Shown here: positions 11,831-24,726 of the stretch, one piece after another
Layout: each line of letters starts with the position of its first letter
How positions within the stretch are numbered: the first letter of the stretch is position 1
Assembly (NCBI GenBank): GCA_028023455.1
Contig: JAQFVV010012420.1
Span: forward strand, 9,131,194 to 9,195,193
Source of the DNA: Epiperipatus broadwayi
Taxonomy: Eukaryota; Onychophora; Udeonychophora; Euonychophora; Peripatidae
DNA: 64,000 nucleotides
Reading direction: 5' to 3'
Made by a program: the position numbers and the translations under genes
The notes under the pieces: model-generated
Databases searched by the model: none
Seen by the model: the letters and a program-made list of their open reading frames with translations, nothing else
What the model was told of the DNA's origin: nothing

Positions 11831-12151
11831 TGACTTTCCAATTTAATGTCATAATTTGTGATCTAGACAAACCAAATATCTTAAAGTTTTTCTGGTGAAT
11901 AGATAACACATGCATTGATTCAGAGATGATGCTACAAGGAGTTTGGAGAAAGAACTAGAGGCCTTTTCTCTAGATATGCTATATATGTATTGATAGAAGG
12001 TAGTGTTGTCCAATATGATCCCAATATAGTTAGCAGAGATATATACATTTACAGTCATTAAAATAATGACTGAGCTATGTGTTATTGAGTTTTTTATGAG
12101 CAAAATAACTTACAGCAAAAGATATTCATAAAGAAATCTTTGCTATTTATG

Positions 12152-12424
12152 ATAAGTAAGAACTATTGAATCAAAGCTCCAGCCACTTTCACTTGATGAT
12201 GAAAAAATTGAAAGAGATATACATAACCTAAAACAACAGAAAAAAAAATTTCTTTGGAGAAAAGTTAAAATAGGATTAGATGGAGATTATGCTGAACTTT
12301 ATAAATTACCCTTTTTACCTTTAACTTCTAATTTATTGACTTTTAATCATTTTATTAATTATCTTACTGGTATTATTAGTTTATGCATACTCCTATATCT
12401 CATAGATATTAAATTCTCAGTGTA
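12152..12424 (+). other. Unassigned open stretch of about 90 codons
   Basis: An open plus-strand frame without an ATG encodes a charged N-terminal part (SLDDEKIERDIHNLKQQKKK, then FLWRKVKIGLDGDYAELYKL) and a hydrophobic tail (FINYLTGIISLCILLYLI) before a stop. The first half looks like a real basic helix rather than random AT-rich translation. I do not recognise the family. It lies in intron A-B and is probably a transposon scrap; an overlooked exon is less likely. Confidence 0.3.
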
Positions 12425-13689
12425 AGACAAGTCTAGCACTAAAATGATATGTTTCCTATTTATTTGATAGCTTGATTTTACTTTTATATTTTATAATACC
12501 ATTATCCTTATGAATTTTTTGATATAATAATAATTCAGAAATTAAAAGAAAGCTTAAAAAATGAAATAGCAAACAAAAAGCATATATATACCATTTATCA
12601 AACCATCAAGGTTTTTAACATTCTCTATCAGAATACAAGCTATTGCATAAAAACTGAAAATGACACCACTGAATAAATATTTTAATATCATTTTTGTTTC
12701 TTTTGATTATTAAATTATTTGTTATTAAAAAACCGATAAATGCTATGAATATTCATATATCATGTTCTTAATTTTACAGTGATTATAATAATGATGGCAA
12801 AAACCAAGAGATATTTGTATATTGGTACTTCTAAATTGGAATTAAAGCTTCTAAAGTCAGATTAAAGAATAAGTGATGATGCAACTAAAGTCAGATTGGT
12901 TAATTTAATACCTTGATTAAGAATGGACAATATCTAATTTTTCAAAGGTCTTTCTTGTCACGATTCTGAATTGTGATGGAGTGTTACTTTGAATTCTGGC
13001 TGAAGAATTTTCAAAATAACCGGTTTAATTAATATCAATTGTCAACATTAGGATAAAAGTAAAACAAAACTATTGTTATATCTATAGTTATTTACTTGGA
13101 AAATCCCTTCAAAAATAGCACACAAACTTAATGTGTTTTGCCATTGTTGTTTTAAAAATATAGAATATTGCACATAAGTGATTGCAAATCTAAAGTCTGT
13201 CATACCATTGATTATTTCTATGCAGAAACTGTGACAGGGAATTACATACTTTTGTAAACCACCCTTTTGTTTTATTTTTTTATCTGGAGTTAGAAGGGTC
13301 TCAATCATTTATAAATAGCAGCTAATGATCAATTAAATTTTAATAATTGAGTATGATTCATAATCATAATCTAGAGTATGTTTCGTGTTATCAACAAATC
13401 CTGTGGAAAAACTTTGAAACTATTTAATTGTTTTATTTCAAACTGTGATTCTATGACATTAAACAAATAATTTATTTGTATCTGATTATTTTTTTAATTT
13501 TTATAGTATGTTCTTAAATTTATTTATAATATTAAGTTAATAAAATATTGTTTTATTTTACAATAATGTATAATCTAAAAATAAAGAACAGTAAATCTTG
13601 GCATTAGTGAAGACAAAATCATATTGCAATTTTTTTCTCTAATATAGTTAGCATATTAGTACTCATTTAGCCAACTCTAATTATTTTAG
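12425..13689 (+). other. Intron A-B of DNMT2, nothing further recognised
   Basis: AT-rich intron sequence. A minus-strand open frame at 13048-13308 (86 codons) has varied composition but no recognised motif and no upstream signals. Confidence 0.4.
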
Positions 13690-14076
13690 AATCTTTTCAC
13701 TCCAGATGAAAAGTATTGGATTCTTATTCATTGACCAACATTGATTAAATGACTTGGTTGCAAACTGAATCTTGAATTTGCTTAGGAAATTCTCAGCTAT
13801 CTAAAAAAATTTTCAAGTTTAACCCAGATTTAAATATCATTTTGTTTGGTATGGTTGGATAATGTCCTGACTATATGGTCTTTTAAGCATGGATAACAAA
13901 AAAAAACTTTGAAACATTACAAAAGATTGAACTTTAAACTTTTCTGAAACACTTGAAATAAGGAGAAGGTTTCTGACAAATTCTGTAAAATCTCTAGCAT
14001 GCCTGTTATCTTGAGCAAAAAAAATGTCACTCTTCTCTCGTGTTAACCCATAAAGAAATTTTTGAATAAAATACAA
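13690..14076 (-). other. Unassigned minus-strand coding-like stretch
   Basis: The frame 14076-13837 is open for 79 codons with protein-like composition, for example TREKSDIFFAQDNRHARDFT followed by EFVRNLLLISSVSEKFKVQS. Past its stop another frame continues with FLSKFKIQFATKSFNQCWSM towards 13690. Two consecutive frames with sensible residues suggest a frameshifted pseudogene, probably a transposon protein, but no family was recognised. It sits antisense in intron A-B. Confidence 0.3.
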
Positions 14077-15935
14077 AAAGAGGTAGGTAAATATGCATCG
14101 AGTAATGAATTATGGACAACAAATGAGACTATTCAAAGTGAAATGAGGTGAACTTTTTATTGAAGAAAATTTTAAATGCTTGAATGAAAATAGATTAATT
14201 AAAATAGTATTTAATGGAATTATGCGGAAAGGATAACAAGCATGTTGCTCAAATAAGATTTTACAATATGCAAATTAATAAATAGATAATTATTTCTATA
14301 TTTTATATAAAAACAGGATAAATATATAAAAAATGTATTATAGATACATAATTTTTTCTTCTCCCTCACAATTCTTGCCTGCTTTCCCAGGTATTTAAAA
14401 ACTCCTTTTCTTGCATCAAATAAGCTCTCTTTAAATCATAGATTCTTCCATATTTTATGTAATTTTTATTTTTATATGATTCCCATAATTATTTTTTTAT
14501 TTGTATTATATAACTATTACTTCTTTTTTTAACCAATTTATCTGTCCTTTTTTTCCTATCCTCATGAAGGATATATAGGAAACTTATTGTTATTTGTTAT
14601 AGGAATTTTAAATACCATGCAAAAAAGGCAAAAATGAAATAAGATTCAGATTGTAAATATAGTTTATGTTGTAATAGGAGAAAGTATTGAATACGTATTT
14701 TTAGAGTGTTGATATTGAAAGAGGATCAGAATAAATTATATGGAGAATGGGAAAAATTTAATGGTAATGGGTGTAAAAGATGTAGAGATTTTATGTTTTG
14801 TTTTGTTTTTTTGTTAAATCTTTATAATGATATTGAGGAATATGTGATAGAATAGTGGAAACAGTGAAATGGCTTTTATTAAAATGGTGTAGGAGAAAAA
14901 AGGAAATGAATCAGTTTGGGAATATAATTAGATGATGAAGATTAGGAAATAGATTTATATGATAAGGGTTTTGGAGGCGAGGACTATTTAATTTAGTTAA
15001 CAGAGTTTCTGAACATATAACCACTACACAGAAATTTCTTATTGTACTTAAGGAAAAATCACTTTGGATCATATCATAGATGGAAAACTTATAATAAACA
15101 ATAATTTATATGACATAATGTTCAATCAAAGAAAAGTTGTCTGGAACAAAGAATGGCAAATTCTTAAGTGAATAAAAATGAACGACAAAAAAATATATAG
15201 CTAGAGAATACTGAATATGCATTTGTCAGATAAAAATACATTTGGATTTAAAAATTTACAATTGTTGTTTACAAATTCTATTTTTATCAACAAAAAAAAA
15301 GAGAATATTTGTCAAGACTATAGTAATAAGTTTAGGTCAGAACATTTTCAGTTGTGAAAAAAAAAAAATTTCTAATTGATACTTCCTAGTATCTACTATT
15401 AAATCATAATTTAGATGCAGCATAATGATAGAAAGATAGTTATCATTTCTTACAAAAATAAAATTCATTTGTACTATGCATTGGTTTTTCAATGTAGATT
15501 GGTAATCTAGCTCTTCTTATTGGAGAATAATGGTCTCATATAAATCTGATTTAGTCACATGAATATTGACGCACAATCATAAAGCAAAAATACAATTGTA
15601 ATATGATGCACCTCTTACTTCTATTGAATGAAATGTCATACTCCTACAAGCATTAATTCCATGGTTATATTTTACCTTTTTAACTATTAAATACTGGCAT
15701 TTAATACTATCAATGAGTTTTGATAGTCATCTTATATGATCCACTACTTTTATCATGAAATTATGCAAATCTATTATACATGATTCTGTTGATGTATTAT
15801 TTATTCTCTTTATTATCCTATGTTTATGAACTGACTGCCTTAACTAAATTAATCATATGGTCACTATTATTATTTCTATCATTACTGTAATTATTACTAT
15901 TACAAATTCATTTTTATTTATTGTGTTTTTTTCAG
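14077..15935 (+). other. Distal part of DNMT2 intron A-B
   Basis: AT-rich, with a purine-rich subregion at about 14640-14960. No coding block was recognised. It ends with TTTTTTTCAG at 15935, a strong 3' splice site. Confidence 0.45.
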
Positions 15936-16210
15936 ATTATGGAATGTTTTCCTTTAAAATTGGATCACCTACAGTCATTTTTTCCAAATTGCACTTTTAA
16001 CCAAAATAAGGATGTTCCTCTATTCAGTACTACTGACTCTAAATCAAAATCTAATAGTTTTGTACAACTTTTGCATAATTATTTGGAACAAAACATGGAT
16101 GAAAATTATATAGAAAAGTTTTTAGTGCCAGATAAGGTTTTAAGCAAGTACTTTAAAGTAATGGATATAGTAAGAGAAGATGATAATCATTCTTGCTGTT
16201 TTACCAAAGC
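15936..16210 (+). CDS. TRDMT1: DNMT2/TRDMT1 exon B (linker and FTK block)
   Basis: Internal exon of 275 nt starting in phase 0 and ending two bases into a codon. The first ~60 codons form the poorly conserved charged linker of DNMT2 (the target-recognition region). The conserved part starts at FLVPDKVLSKYFKVMDIVRE and ends CCFTKA, matching the family pattern of a LxPxxxLxxYxxxxDIV segment followed by CFTKGYGSY. The acceptor is TTTTTTTCAG and the donor is GC|GTAAGT, a full consensus. The final GC joins the first base of exon C to make Ala. The frame is open throughout. A translation beginning at 15921 would read through the acceptor and is not the real start. Confidence 0.92.
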
Positions 16211-19200
16211 GTAAGTTATTCTAGTCATACTTAACTAAAATTTCTTCTGGAAATGAATTATTTTTAACTATATATATAACACTAAATTTGTAGATCATTT
16301 GTTTTACTGAATTTGTATAAAATTGATTTTATTGAGGGGGGAGGGGAGTAAATTATATATATATAATTAATAAATTAATGCACACTTAGAAAGGTATGAA
16401 ATTTATCTTGAATGATGTAACTCCAATTATAGTGTAGGATATTAATGTTGGACAATTAATTCATTGTGATTGGTCATTTTATCCACATGATGAGGCAAGC
16501 ATGCAGTGTTAGTTTTATGCACTGTGATTAAAGATTGCTCTCTATGCAGTTTAAATTAATATTGCATATTGAATTGGATTATTTAACAATTATAAAGTGT
16601 GATTTATATAATCCTCACACTTTTAAATTGAATAATGGGATTTTTCGTTAAATACAAATGGCATCATGCCTGTACATTTGTATCTGGATAGTTATTCAGT
16701 ATTAGAACAACTGATTGCACTTTCCTATCTAATTTTCTCAATATATAATTTGCTATTGATATAGGGATAGTATTTATTCTCACTTGATTGACACTCCCAA
16801 TCATTTATTACAAACTCTGTACACATATCTATACATAAAAATTATAAACTTTCCAAGTGCCTTAGTTATGCACTCTTTTTTATCAAATTAATCTTACAAA
16901 TATAAAATTAAATATCAGATGAATTTACAAATATTCAAACTTTATTTAAATTTTTCAACTATAGTCATCTGTTAGTAATAGCATACATGTCAATCCATAA
17001 AAATGAATCTTTTTATACTTGTCTTCCTACTTTTTATAACAATAGCAGATCTGTCAAATGATGTTAATTAGGGTGGATTTCCAATTCTTTTCAAATGTAA
17101 ACAGTCTCATTCAACGCAGCTAATCATCCGTATAAATCTGGGAAAACAAATATAAGTGGATTCATTTTATGCTCGCAAGGTAAATCTGACTAAAGAGGAT
17201 GGTGCATTGATATTAAAGGCACTTGGAAAGTTTATTATTCCTATATTTATATATTGTTAGATATGCTGAAATTTAATATTTGATTATTAATTTATAAGGG
17301 TTTAAAATAAGTAGAAATTAGTTCTATCTTGTGAATTACAATGATTAACTGTATTAAATAAGGCTATGTTTATATTGTAGTACGATTGGAAGATTGCTCT
17401 AATTAATATTCGTTGTCAGGTCTCACATCTTTATAAAAACTGAGAAAGTAAATATAAATGAATTCCTTTTTATTTTGGCAGGAAATATCTAACAAAAGAG
17501 GGCAGTGCATTGATGTTAATGTATAGTTAGACGTGGTGTATTAATTAGTATTTATATATACATTTTCAAAGTAAACAGATTAAGACCTCTTCAATATCCC
17601 TCTTACAGAAACAGTAAAGGTAGATGCAGTACTCACCAGACTTGTTATCCATCTAGCAATGAGGATTTGAGCAATTTTATGCTCTAGCCAAGGGTGGATA
17701 AATAATCTTTTACTGACTACTATTATGATATTAATTGAGCTAGTTAAGAACTGACTACATAAAAGAAAAATCATAAGCTTTATGAAAAAAATTTCAAGTT
17801 TACTAAGATTTAGATACAAGTTGTAAATATGGCATGATAAGCAAATGCACTAGCATTGTATTATGACATACATATATATATTTATTATTGTTTGAGGTAG
17901 TATGAATTAATAACTAGACAATCATTACAAGGAAGGGAAATATGTTTCAAGATAACATAATTATTTATGAATATGATGAACAAACTAAAATTTATTTATA
18001 ATATAATCAATTGCTTGTGAAGTCAGGTGATTTTTAAGCACTATAAAGCAGATATCCATTCCACTAATCAGATATATTTTTCCTCACTTTTGTAGATGAT
18101 AGCACTATAAACTGCTGATTCTGTTTAGAAAAAAGAATTATTTCTTATCTATTTTATAAGAAATTGTTGTAGGCAATTTTATGAAAATTTACTGATGTCT
18201 AGTTTACAACTGTATGTAATGAGAATAAGCTTTTAAAAACGTCTCATGTAAAATGTTAACTTCATTTCATATCTTTCATCTCAAAATTTCCCCCCCCCCC
18301 TATTAGAAAAATGTAGTTATTTCAGGACAACTCAGTTCTCCGAGGGATAATAAAAACCAATTTTGTTCTGAAATAGATTTGTTTAAATCATTTCATTATT
18401 GATTCACATTATATATTTAAAAAAAATGTTGAGTAGAATCAAATGTGAAGAATTCTAATCTTGTTTAAAAATTTAGATTTTAAATAGAATTTTATTTTAA
18501 GTAATATGTATTTTTATCACACTTCTTGATTATGGATATGTGCATTGATTTAATCTATAATTCTGTTTTTGTTATTCTCAGTCATTATGTTTCTGTTTAT
18601 GTACTCATCATTAGCTTTATTATTCCATATTTATTTTTAATATAGATTATTATAACAAGAAAGTTGATATTAAACCTGTGATAATCCTGGTAATAGCATT
18701 TCTCCAGAAGAGCTCATTAAAGTATATCTTGCTTTTAATAAAATTCTATTTAAAATTTAAACCTTTAAATGACATACTCTTCACATTTGATGCCATTAAA
18801 TATTTTCGTCAATAGAAAAATGGTCATTATTGCTATGGTAAAGTATTTCCATCTTAATGTTACTTTTCCTCTTCATTTTTGTCAGCAATCTCTGAATTTT
18901 ACACTTTTTAATAGATTGTCTTATTATATGATCAAAATAGGATAATTTCAACTCGAGTGTTTGTGATCATTATTTTTGTCTTCTTTTTCAGAATCTAACT
19001 TTCAGATTCGTTGGGAATCACAGAAAGCCTCATAATTTGAACAATTCTCATCATTGCTTTTAAATATAATTTCCATATATTTAAAATCTTATAACTCTAT
19101 GTTTGTTACACTGCAATGAATCTCTCTACTGTCAATCACATTACATTTCTATCCTTCATTATTAATTATGATGATAGCTGTTGACATTGTAATCATAATT

Positions 19201-20017
19201 TTTGTTGTTGTTTTTTTTTAATTTTTTCTAATGAGAATGTTAATGTCTTTTCTATTTTCATTATGAGTATGAGAATCATCATTCAGATTTAAAATTATGA
19301 GTTTTTTTACCAATCCTGGATTTACATTTGTCTTGTCCAATTTTGCTAACCTCATCTTTCTTTATTGAATTCTTGATTAAATAGGATGGTTGATCAAAAG
19401 AATTTTGATTGATATATTTTTATGATAAAGCTCTTTAATATATTTTTTCAATCTATATATGGTCTTTTTGTAATATTTTGGTTATAATCTGTCTATTCTA
19501 ATTTTTAATCAAATTTATTCATGGATAAAACTTCCTTTTCTTAAAGATAGTTTTTATTTTTCCAAACTTAGTGTTATAATATTGCTGCTTATTTTTCCTG
19601 CATAAATTTCTTAATCATTTTTCTTAAAAGTTCTTTATATTTTTTTAATTTAGGTTTTTCTTGCTTTCCATTATATTTTCTGATATCCATTTTGATTTTT
19701 CTAATTGTTTTATTTTATTCGAATCTTGTTTATTTCATAATCTTTTCTACAATATGCTCTTGGTCTTTTTGCTATTAAAATTGAAGACATCCATTTATTA
19801 CTAAATGCCAAAAAAATAATCAATTTGGTTTCTATAAACGCTATCTGATAATATGTGTTTAGTAATTTAATTGATTAAAAATATATATTAGCAATAAAAT
19901 TATTGCTGCATTTAGAAATATATATGTCATTCTCCTGTGTTATTTTTGCTTCTCAATCTATATTAACCAACAGCATTTCCTTTCTTTGCTCATTCTAGCT
20001 ATCAATCATTAAATAAC
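16211..20017 (+). other. DNMT2 intron B-C, proximal part
   Basis: AT-rich. It contains the diverged duplication at 17.1-17.5 kb, a C-run of about 12 at 18291-18300, and a T-rich block at about 19200-19760 whose minus strand is Lys-rich. No exon is supported. Confidence 0.4.
17090..17545. repeat. Diverged tandem duplication, period about 300 bp
   Basis: The segment at about 17130-17215 (ACAAATATAAGTGGATTCAT, then AAAGAGGATGGTGCATTGAT) recurs in diverged form at about 17430-17515 (GTAAATATAAATGAATTCCT, then AAAGAGGGCAGTGCATTGAT). A fragment sharing GTGGATTCATTTTAT is also at about 48486. It appears to be a low-copy interspersed repeat of unknown type. Confidence 0.4.
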
Positions 20018-20290
20018 ACAATAACTATCAAATAATGTAAATTATTGTATATGTGACAACTAGAGCAGAAAAATTCAAAAAATACTAAATACTAATATTA
20101 TTTTGCCCAGCACTTTTGGTACTGTGTACCATACTCATGGCAACATATTGAACTGAACGGGTTCCAATATGTCACCATGAGTGAGGTACACGGTACTGAA
20201 AGCGCTTGGCAAAATAATATTAGTGTTTAGTATTTTTTTGAATTTTTCTGCTCTTGTTGTCATATTTTATATGTGTACAATAACTATCAA
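20018..20290. mobile_element. Foldback MITE with flanking 14-bp direct repeats
   Basis: Two arms of roughly 95 bp, 20054 to about 20150 and about 20165-20262, are reverse complements with few mismatches. They run from GACAACTAGAGCAG outside to the centre near AACTGAACGGG. The whole is flanked by an identical 14-bp direct repeat ACAATAACTATCAA at 20018-20031 and 20277-20290. No coding capacity. The shape is that of a nonautonomous DNA transposon or foldback element. The direct repeats are longer than usual target duplications and lie 22 and 14 bp outside the arms. It is in intron B-C of DNMT2. Confidence 0.75.
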
Positions 20291-21936
20291 TCACTAAAAT
20301 AATATTTTGTTTACAAATATTCTCAGTTTTTTTCTATATCTAGTTATGAATTTTTCATTTTCTTGAGTTATTGAAATATAGACTGGCATTATATTAATTT
20401 GAATAGAGGTCCTCAAATTGATATAAAATAATCATTCTCAGGATTTTACTTGACATTTGATGACAATTTTTGTAGTATCTTTCCTGACAATGAAGTTTTA
20501 CTTTTTTTCTTTAGTATCCTTAGCCATTAGTAGACCAAAATTTTCCAAACTGTTTTTACTACACTAATTCATAAAATGTCAAAATGTATTAAGTGGAACA
20601 ACTTTTGCATCTCAAACTTGCATTGGTTCTTAATCTGTATATGAAAGATTCTAGTGATGATTTTCTTCTGGATTTGGATTTTCCTTCTCAAATAATGACA
20701 TTATGCATGCAATTAAACATTTAAATTGTTCTAATGAACCAACAATATTAGAAAACATCTTTGATTCTTGAGAATTCACTTTCTAGCACTGTAACTTTAT
20801 TATATTTGTCTTGGATTATGATTTTTCAAAACAGTACAACAGAAATAGATTATTATTGCTTTCATCTATATGATTCAAAATGATGTTTAGCTATTGATGC
20901 AACTATGATCATCTGGTTCCAGCATCATCCCAAATTACCATTATCCAAAAAAAGATATTAGTAATGGCATAATAAGAAACAACCAAAGTAAAAGTAATGT
21001 AATAAAATATACATTCTTCTTATGAAGATTGCTAGACGAAGAAGATAAAACTCTGAATAGATTTTATTATAAAATGAGAAATACAATTAATAATTGTAAA
21101 AGATTATGCCTAACTATGATACTTTGGATTTACTAAACTCATACTTACTAGCAGTGAGCCTCTGAGGGAGCATTATATACATTGTTTATAAATATATCCC
21201 ATCTTGATCAAATTTCCTTCACAATTATCAGAGATTTCATTTAATTTTCTCATTGTTATGTTAAATCTGTTTTTTTTTATTTGTTTAAAGAAATAATATT
21301 ATTTATTTTTTGTCATTTACTATTTTTTCAGTATTGTTTACCCCCAATTTCTCATATCAAAATGATTTTCTAGGCTGTTATGGATCACTGAATTTTGAAC
21401 TAGACAAAAATTTGTTCCATAATTGTTCATAATAAAGTGTTTAAAGAAATGCTCTGTGTGTATTATGTGGGCTTGAGTTAAAAACTCCAAGACTGATTCT
21501 TAGATATGCAATGAAAGTTTTAAAAAAATCAGTTCAGACTAATTGAAAGGAATAATTTAAGGCTCAGGTTGCCACTAGAATGCATGAATGTCAAATGGTT
21601 TTCTGAACATTTAACTATATAATATGCATAAATAAATCAACAGATAGTATTTTTAGAGATAAAAGTAGCACAAATTTAGGTTAATAAGATTGTTTAGAAT
21701 AAAACACCACATTAAAAAATAAAAAAGTTAGAAATTGCAGAAAATATAAATGATTTTAAGGTTTTTCTTTCATTTAAAAATTTAAAGGTGAATAAAAGAA
21801 ATATCTTGAATTTGTTGCAGAATGACATTTAGTAATAATAAATTTAAACTACCTAATTGAATATTCTTTACTTGTATTATTATTTTTTAAAATTTAATTG
21901 TGAATAATTAAAATTTATTCTACTGTTTATTTTTAG
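20291..21936 (+). other. DNMT2 intron B-C, distal part
   Basis: AT-rich, no recognised features. It ends with TTTATTTTTAG at 21936, the 3' splice site of exon C. Confidence 0.45.
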
Positions 21937-21994
21937 CTATGGGCATTATGTAGAGGGAACAGGATCTATTCTTTGCTGCAGCCAGAAGATAGAT
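21937..21994 (+). CDS. TRDMT1: DNMT2/TRDMT1 exon C (YGxYxEGTGS block)
   Basis: A 58-nt exon whose first base completes the Ala codon from exon B. It then encodes YGHYVEGTGSILCCSQKID in phase 0. YGxYxEGTGSxL is a signature of DNMT2 between the CFTK and LRYFTP blocks and is nearly unchanged here. The donor is GAT|GTAAGT, a full consensus, and the acceptor ends TTTTTAG. It is too short to be found by an open-frame search, but phase and motif both fix it. Confidence 0.92.
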
Positions 21995-22632
21995 GTAAGT
22001 TTGCTGATTCTCCATTTAAGTCTCAGAAATTGCAAAAAAAAAAACAAAAAAAAAACATAAATTTACATTTTCTATATTATTAGTTATTTATTACTTAATA
22101 ATTGTTTTATTTAATTATCTAATATAATTTATCATACAACATATTGTCTTATTAGCTATATAAGTATATATTTGATGTTTCTTGTTCAAATGTAGTTTAT
22201 TATATAAATAATTCTAAATCTGTCTATATATACTGATAAATAGATAAAAATCTTTATAGACAAATTATTAAATATAACAAGATTTTCATCAATATTCTGA
22301 TTGTCTTGACTAATATATTTAGTGAATATTTATTCTGAATTAATCTCCAAAAATAATGAGTTATTAATATTCTAAGTAACCCTCTTCTATACCAGCTAAT
22401 TTTTTAATTAAAAAGTAGTGTAGAAAATTGTAGTATATAATCTCAGTTGTCAATAGGCATGTGATTAAACGTAAGCCATTTTAATATTGTTGAATCTTTA
22501 AGTTTTTTGTTCGTTTGTTTATCTGATGCATTTTATGTGTTCATACATATAATTATGGTGTAGGTATTCTGTGATTAGAAATATCTGAACCTTAATATGA
22601 GATTTACTCATGTAAAACTTAATATTTGAGGG
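21995..22632 (+). other. DNMT2 intron C-D, proximal part
   Basis: Starts at the GTAAGT donor of exon C. It contains an A-rich run with interspersed C at about 22034-22058. Nothing else recognised. Confidence 0.4.
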
Positions 22633-22768
22633 TAATTTTTATTTTTTTTTTACTTTTTTCATGTATCATAGCATCGGCCGGGAAGCGAACCCGCTAACCC
22701 AGAACAACTGCTTGTAAGGCAGCTGTGCTGACCTCTCGACCACCAATGCTTGACTAATTTTTATTTTT
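22633..22768 (-). mobile_element. Retroposed tRNA-like element (SINE head or tRNA retropseudogene)
   Basis: The minus strand from 22750 to 22669 folds like a tRNA: a 7-bp acceptor stem (AGCATTG with CGATGCT, one G-T), a weak D arm with an A-box-like TGGTCGAGAGG, a 5-bp anticodon stem with loop CTTACAA (anticodon UAC, nominally Val), and a B-box-like GGGTTCGCTTCCC. The variable region is long and the T stem has a mismatch and an extra base, so it is not a clean tRNA. On its 3' side is an A-rich tail. Identical 14-bp repeats TAATTTTTATTTTT lie at 22633-22646 and 22755-22768, as expected for LINE-driven retroposition. It lies antisense in DNMT2 intron C-D. Confidence 0.7.
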
Positions 22769-24726
22769 AATATCTGATAAAGACAAAGTTCTATTTTGAA
22801 AATTTAAATAGGTTAATAGATTTGAGAAACTGATTTATATATTTGGTAAGACTCATTGTAATTAAGGTTAAATATATTTACTATATTTAGAAAGTTAATT
22901 AATTAGAAAAATTACTTATATAAAATCATTTTAAAATAAGTTTTGGTTGACAATATCCAATTTTATATCTAAAATGAAGGAAGGGACTGAGATAAAAAGA
23001 AAATTTTAATTATTCTAATTATTATTTTGGAAATGAGGAAAGAAGCAGTATAGCTTTGGACTGATTGTCTTGCTGATCATCTCCATTAAAGGGAGAGTAG
23101 TAGCTAAAATGGACAGGCAATAAAGTTTTGGAATTTTTTCCTAATCACCTCCAGCAAAGAAAATGCATAGAAATGAAGGAGGTTATTAATATACATTGAA
23201 CAACTGCAATCTATGGTCAGTTTTATATTTCAGTGATAATTTATTCTTCACTGTTATAGAATGTACCAGCATTTTTGTGATAGATATGATGAGCTATTCC
23301 AGTTGGTACAATCTCAATAATCTGTGTAAAGCACGAGTTGACAACATGAACATACAACACGGCAATGCAGAACAGTATGATAACATCATTTGACATAAAC
23401 AATCTTGCACAATGGCAAATATGTTAGTCATGCCAAAAGAGACATGATAATAAACAACAATGTGAAAATAATGTAAATATGTTATTTTGCAAAAATCTAA
23501 CAAGGATCTAGAGGAATCGAGAGAAGTAAAGTACAGTGTATGATGTGAATGTGAGTAGTATGGTGCTTGCAAACCAGCAATCAGTGAGCAATGAAATATG
23601 CTGAAGGAAGCATTTTAGTGAAAAGTTAATGGAGAAGTGTTAACAGAATAAAATAAAGTACTGTAATTAGAATAATACAGCATTATAGTTCAACACTATA
23701 AGGAATTGTGTTTGCATAATTAAGACTGATTTAATTTGTAGAATTCAACTAGAAAACTGCTAATTGAATTACTAGCAAACTACTGATATTATATATTCAA
23801 AGTAATAAACTCATTAAATTTAAAACTTACTTTATGTATTATTTCTAAAATAATTTAATGAATGTACAGCTAGCTTATGTTAAATCTGGGCCCCTATATA
23901 CATCAATTGCTACAGTTGACAGTTCAAAACTTGTAAGCACCAGTTATTATTAAGCATCTTATTTTCTCTTTTTTTCCTAGAAAAAACAGAAAGCAAAAAA
24001 ATGTTTTAAAATTTCAATTCTATTTATGCTGTTAAAGTAAATTTTGAGATAATTTAATATTTATTTATTTTTACTCTCAAAATAATATATTGATAGATTA
24101 ATTAAGCAGTTAAAATATAAAATAAGTCTTAAAGAGTGGATCAATAGAATTTGAGCATTTTGGGATACATATATTGTTCATTTAGAAATTTGAACTTTAT
24201 TAATGATATTTTAATGTTTAAAGAGGTTACATTTTTTCAGTCTTTTAAATTTATAATGTGTATATCATTTAAATATTATTTTACAATGGGATGTCTGGTC
24301 ATTATTTAATAAAATTTTGTTCAATATTATTTAAATATACTTAAGTATATTTTATTATTGATAATTAGGCAGATTTTTAGTCCAGGAATCTATCTATACT
24401 GAGATAGATTTTTTTTTTTTTTTTGCCATCTATAGCTGTTTGATAAGGTCATTGTCACTTTTGCTTAAGGCAATATGACTGGTATGATGGTTCATTCTCT
24501 GCCATTTACAGAAGTCAATTAGTATTATGGTGTTATGATAGTGACTAATAGAAGCTGATTGTTTCTGCTGTGTCCCCAATTGAGTAATTAGCAAACATGA
24601 ATATACATTAAGTAAACAGACCAACAATTTAAAACATTAATGCAAAATAATTTAAATATGCTACATTTTCTTTCTTAAAATGTATTTAGAAATAATTAAA
24701 TATTAATTTCCTTTGCTCTTAAAAGT
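22769..24726 (+). other. DNMT2 intron C-D, AT-rich stretch
   Basis: No exon or transposon signature. The part at about 23040-23650 is somewhat less AT-rich and holds overlapping open frames on both strands (23196-23393 plus, 23572-23294 minus) with no family resemblance. It may be an unidentified repeat. Confidence 0.35.

Noticed and set aside
22669-22750. Functional tRNA-Val(UAC) gene
   Set aside because: The T stem is mismatched with an extra base, the variable region is too long for Val, and target duplications plus an A-rich tail point to retroposition.
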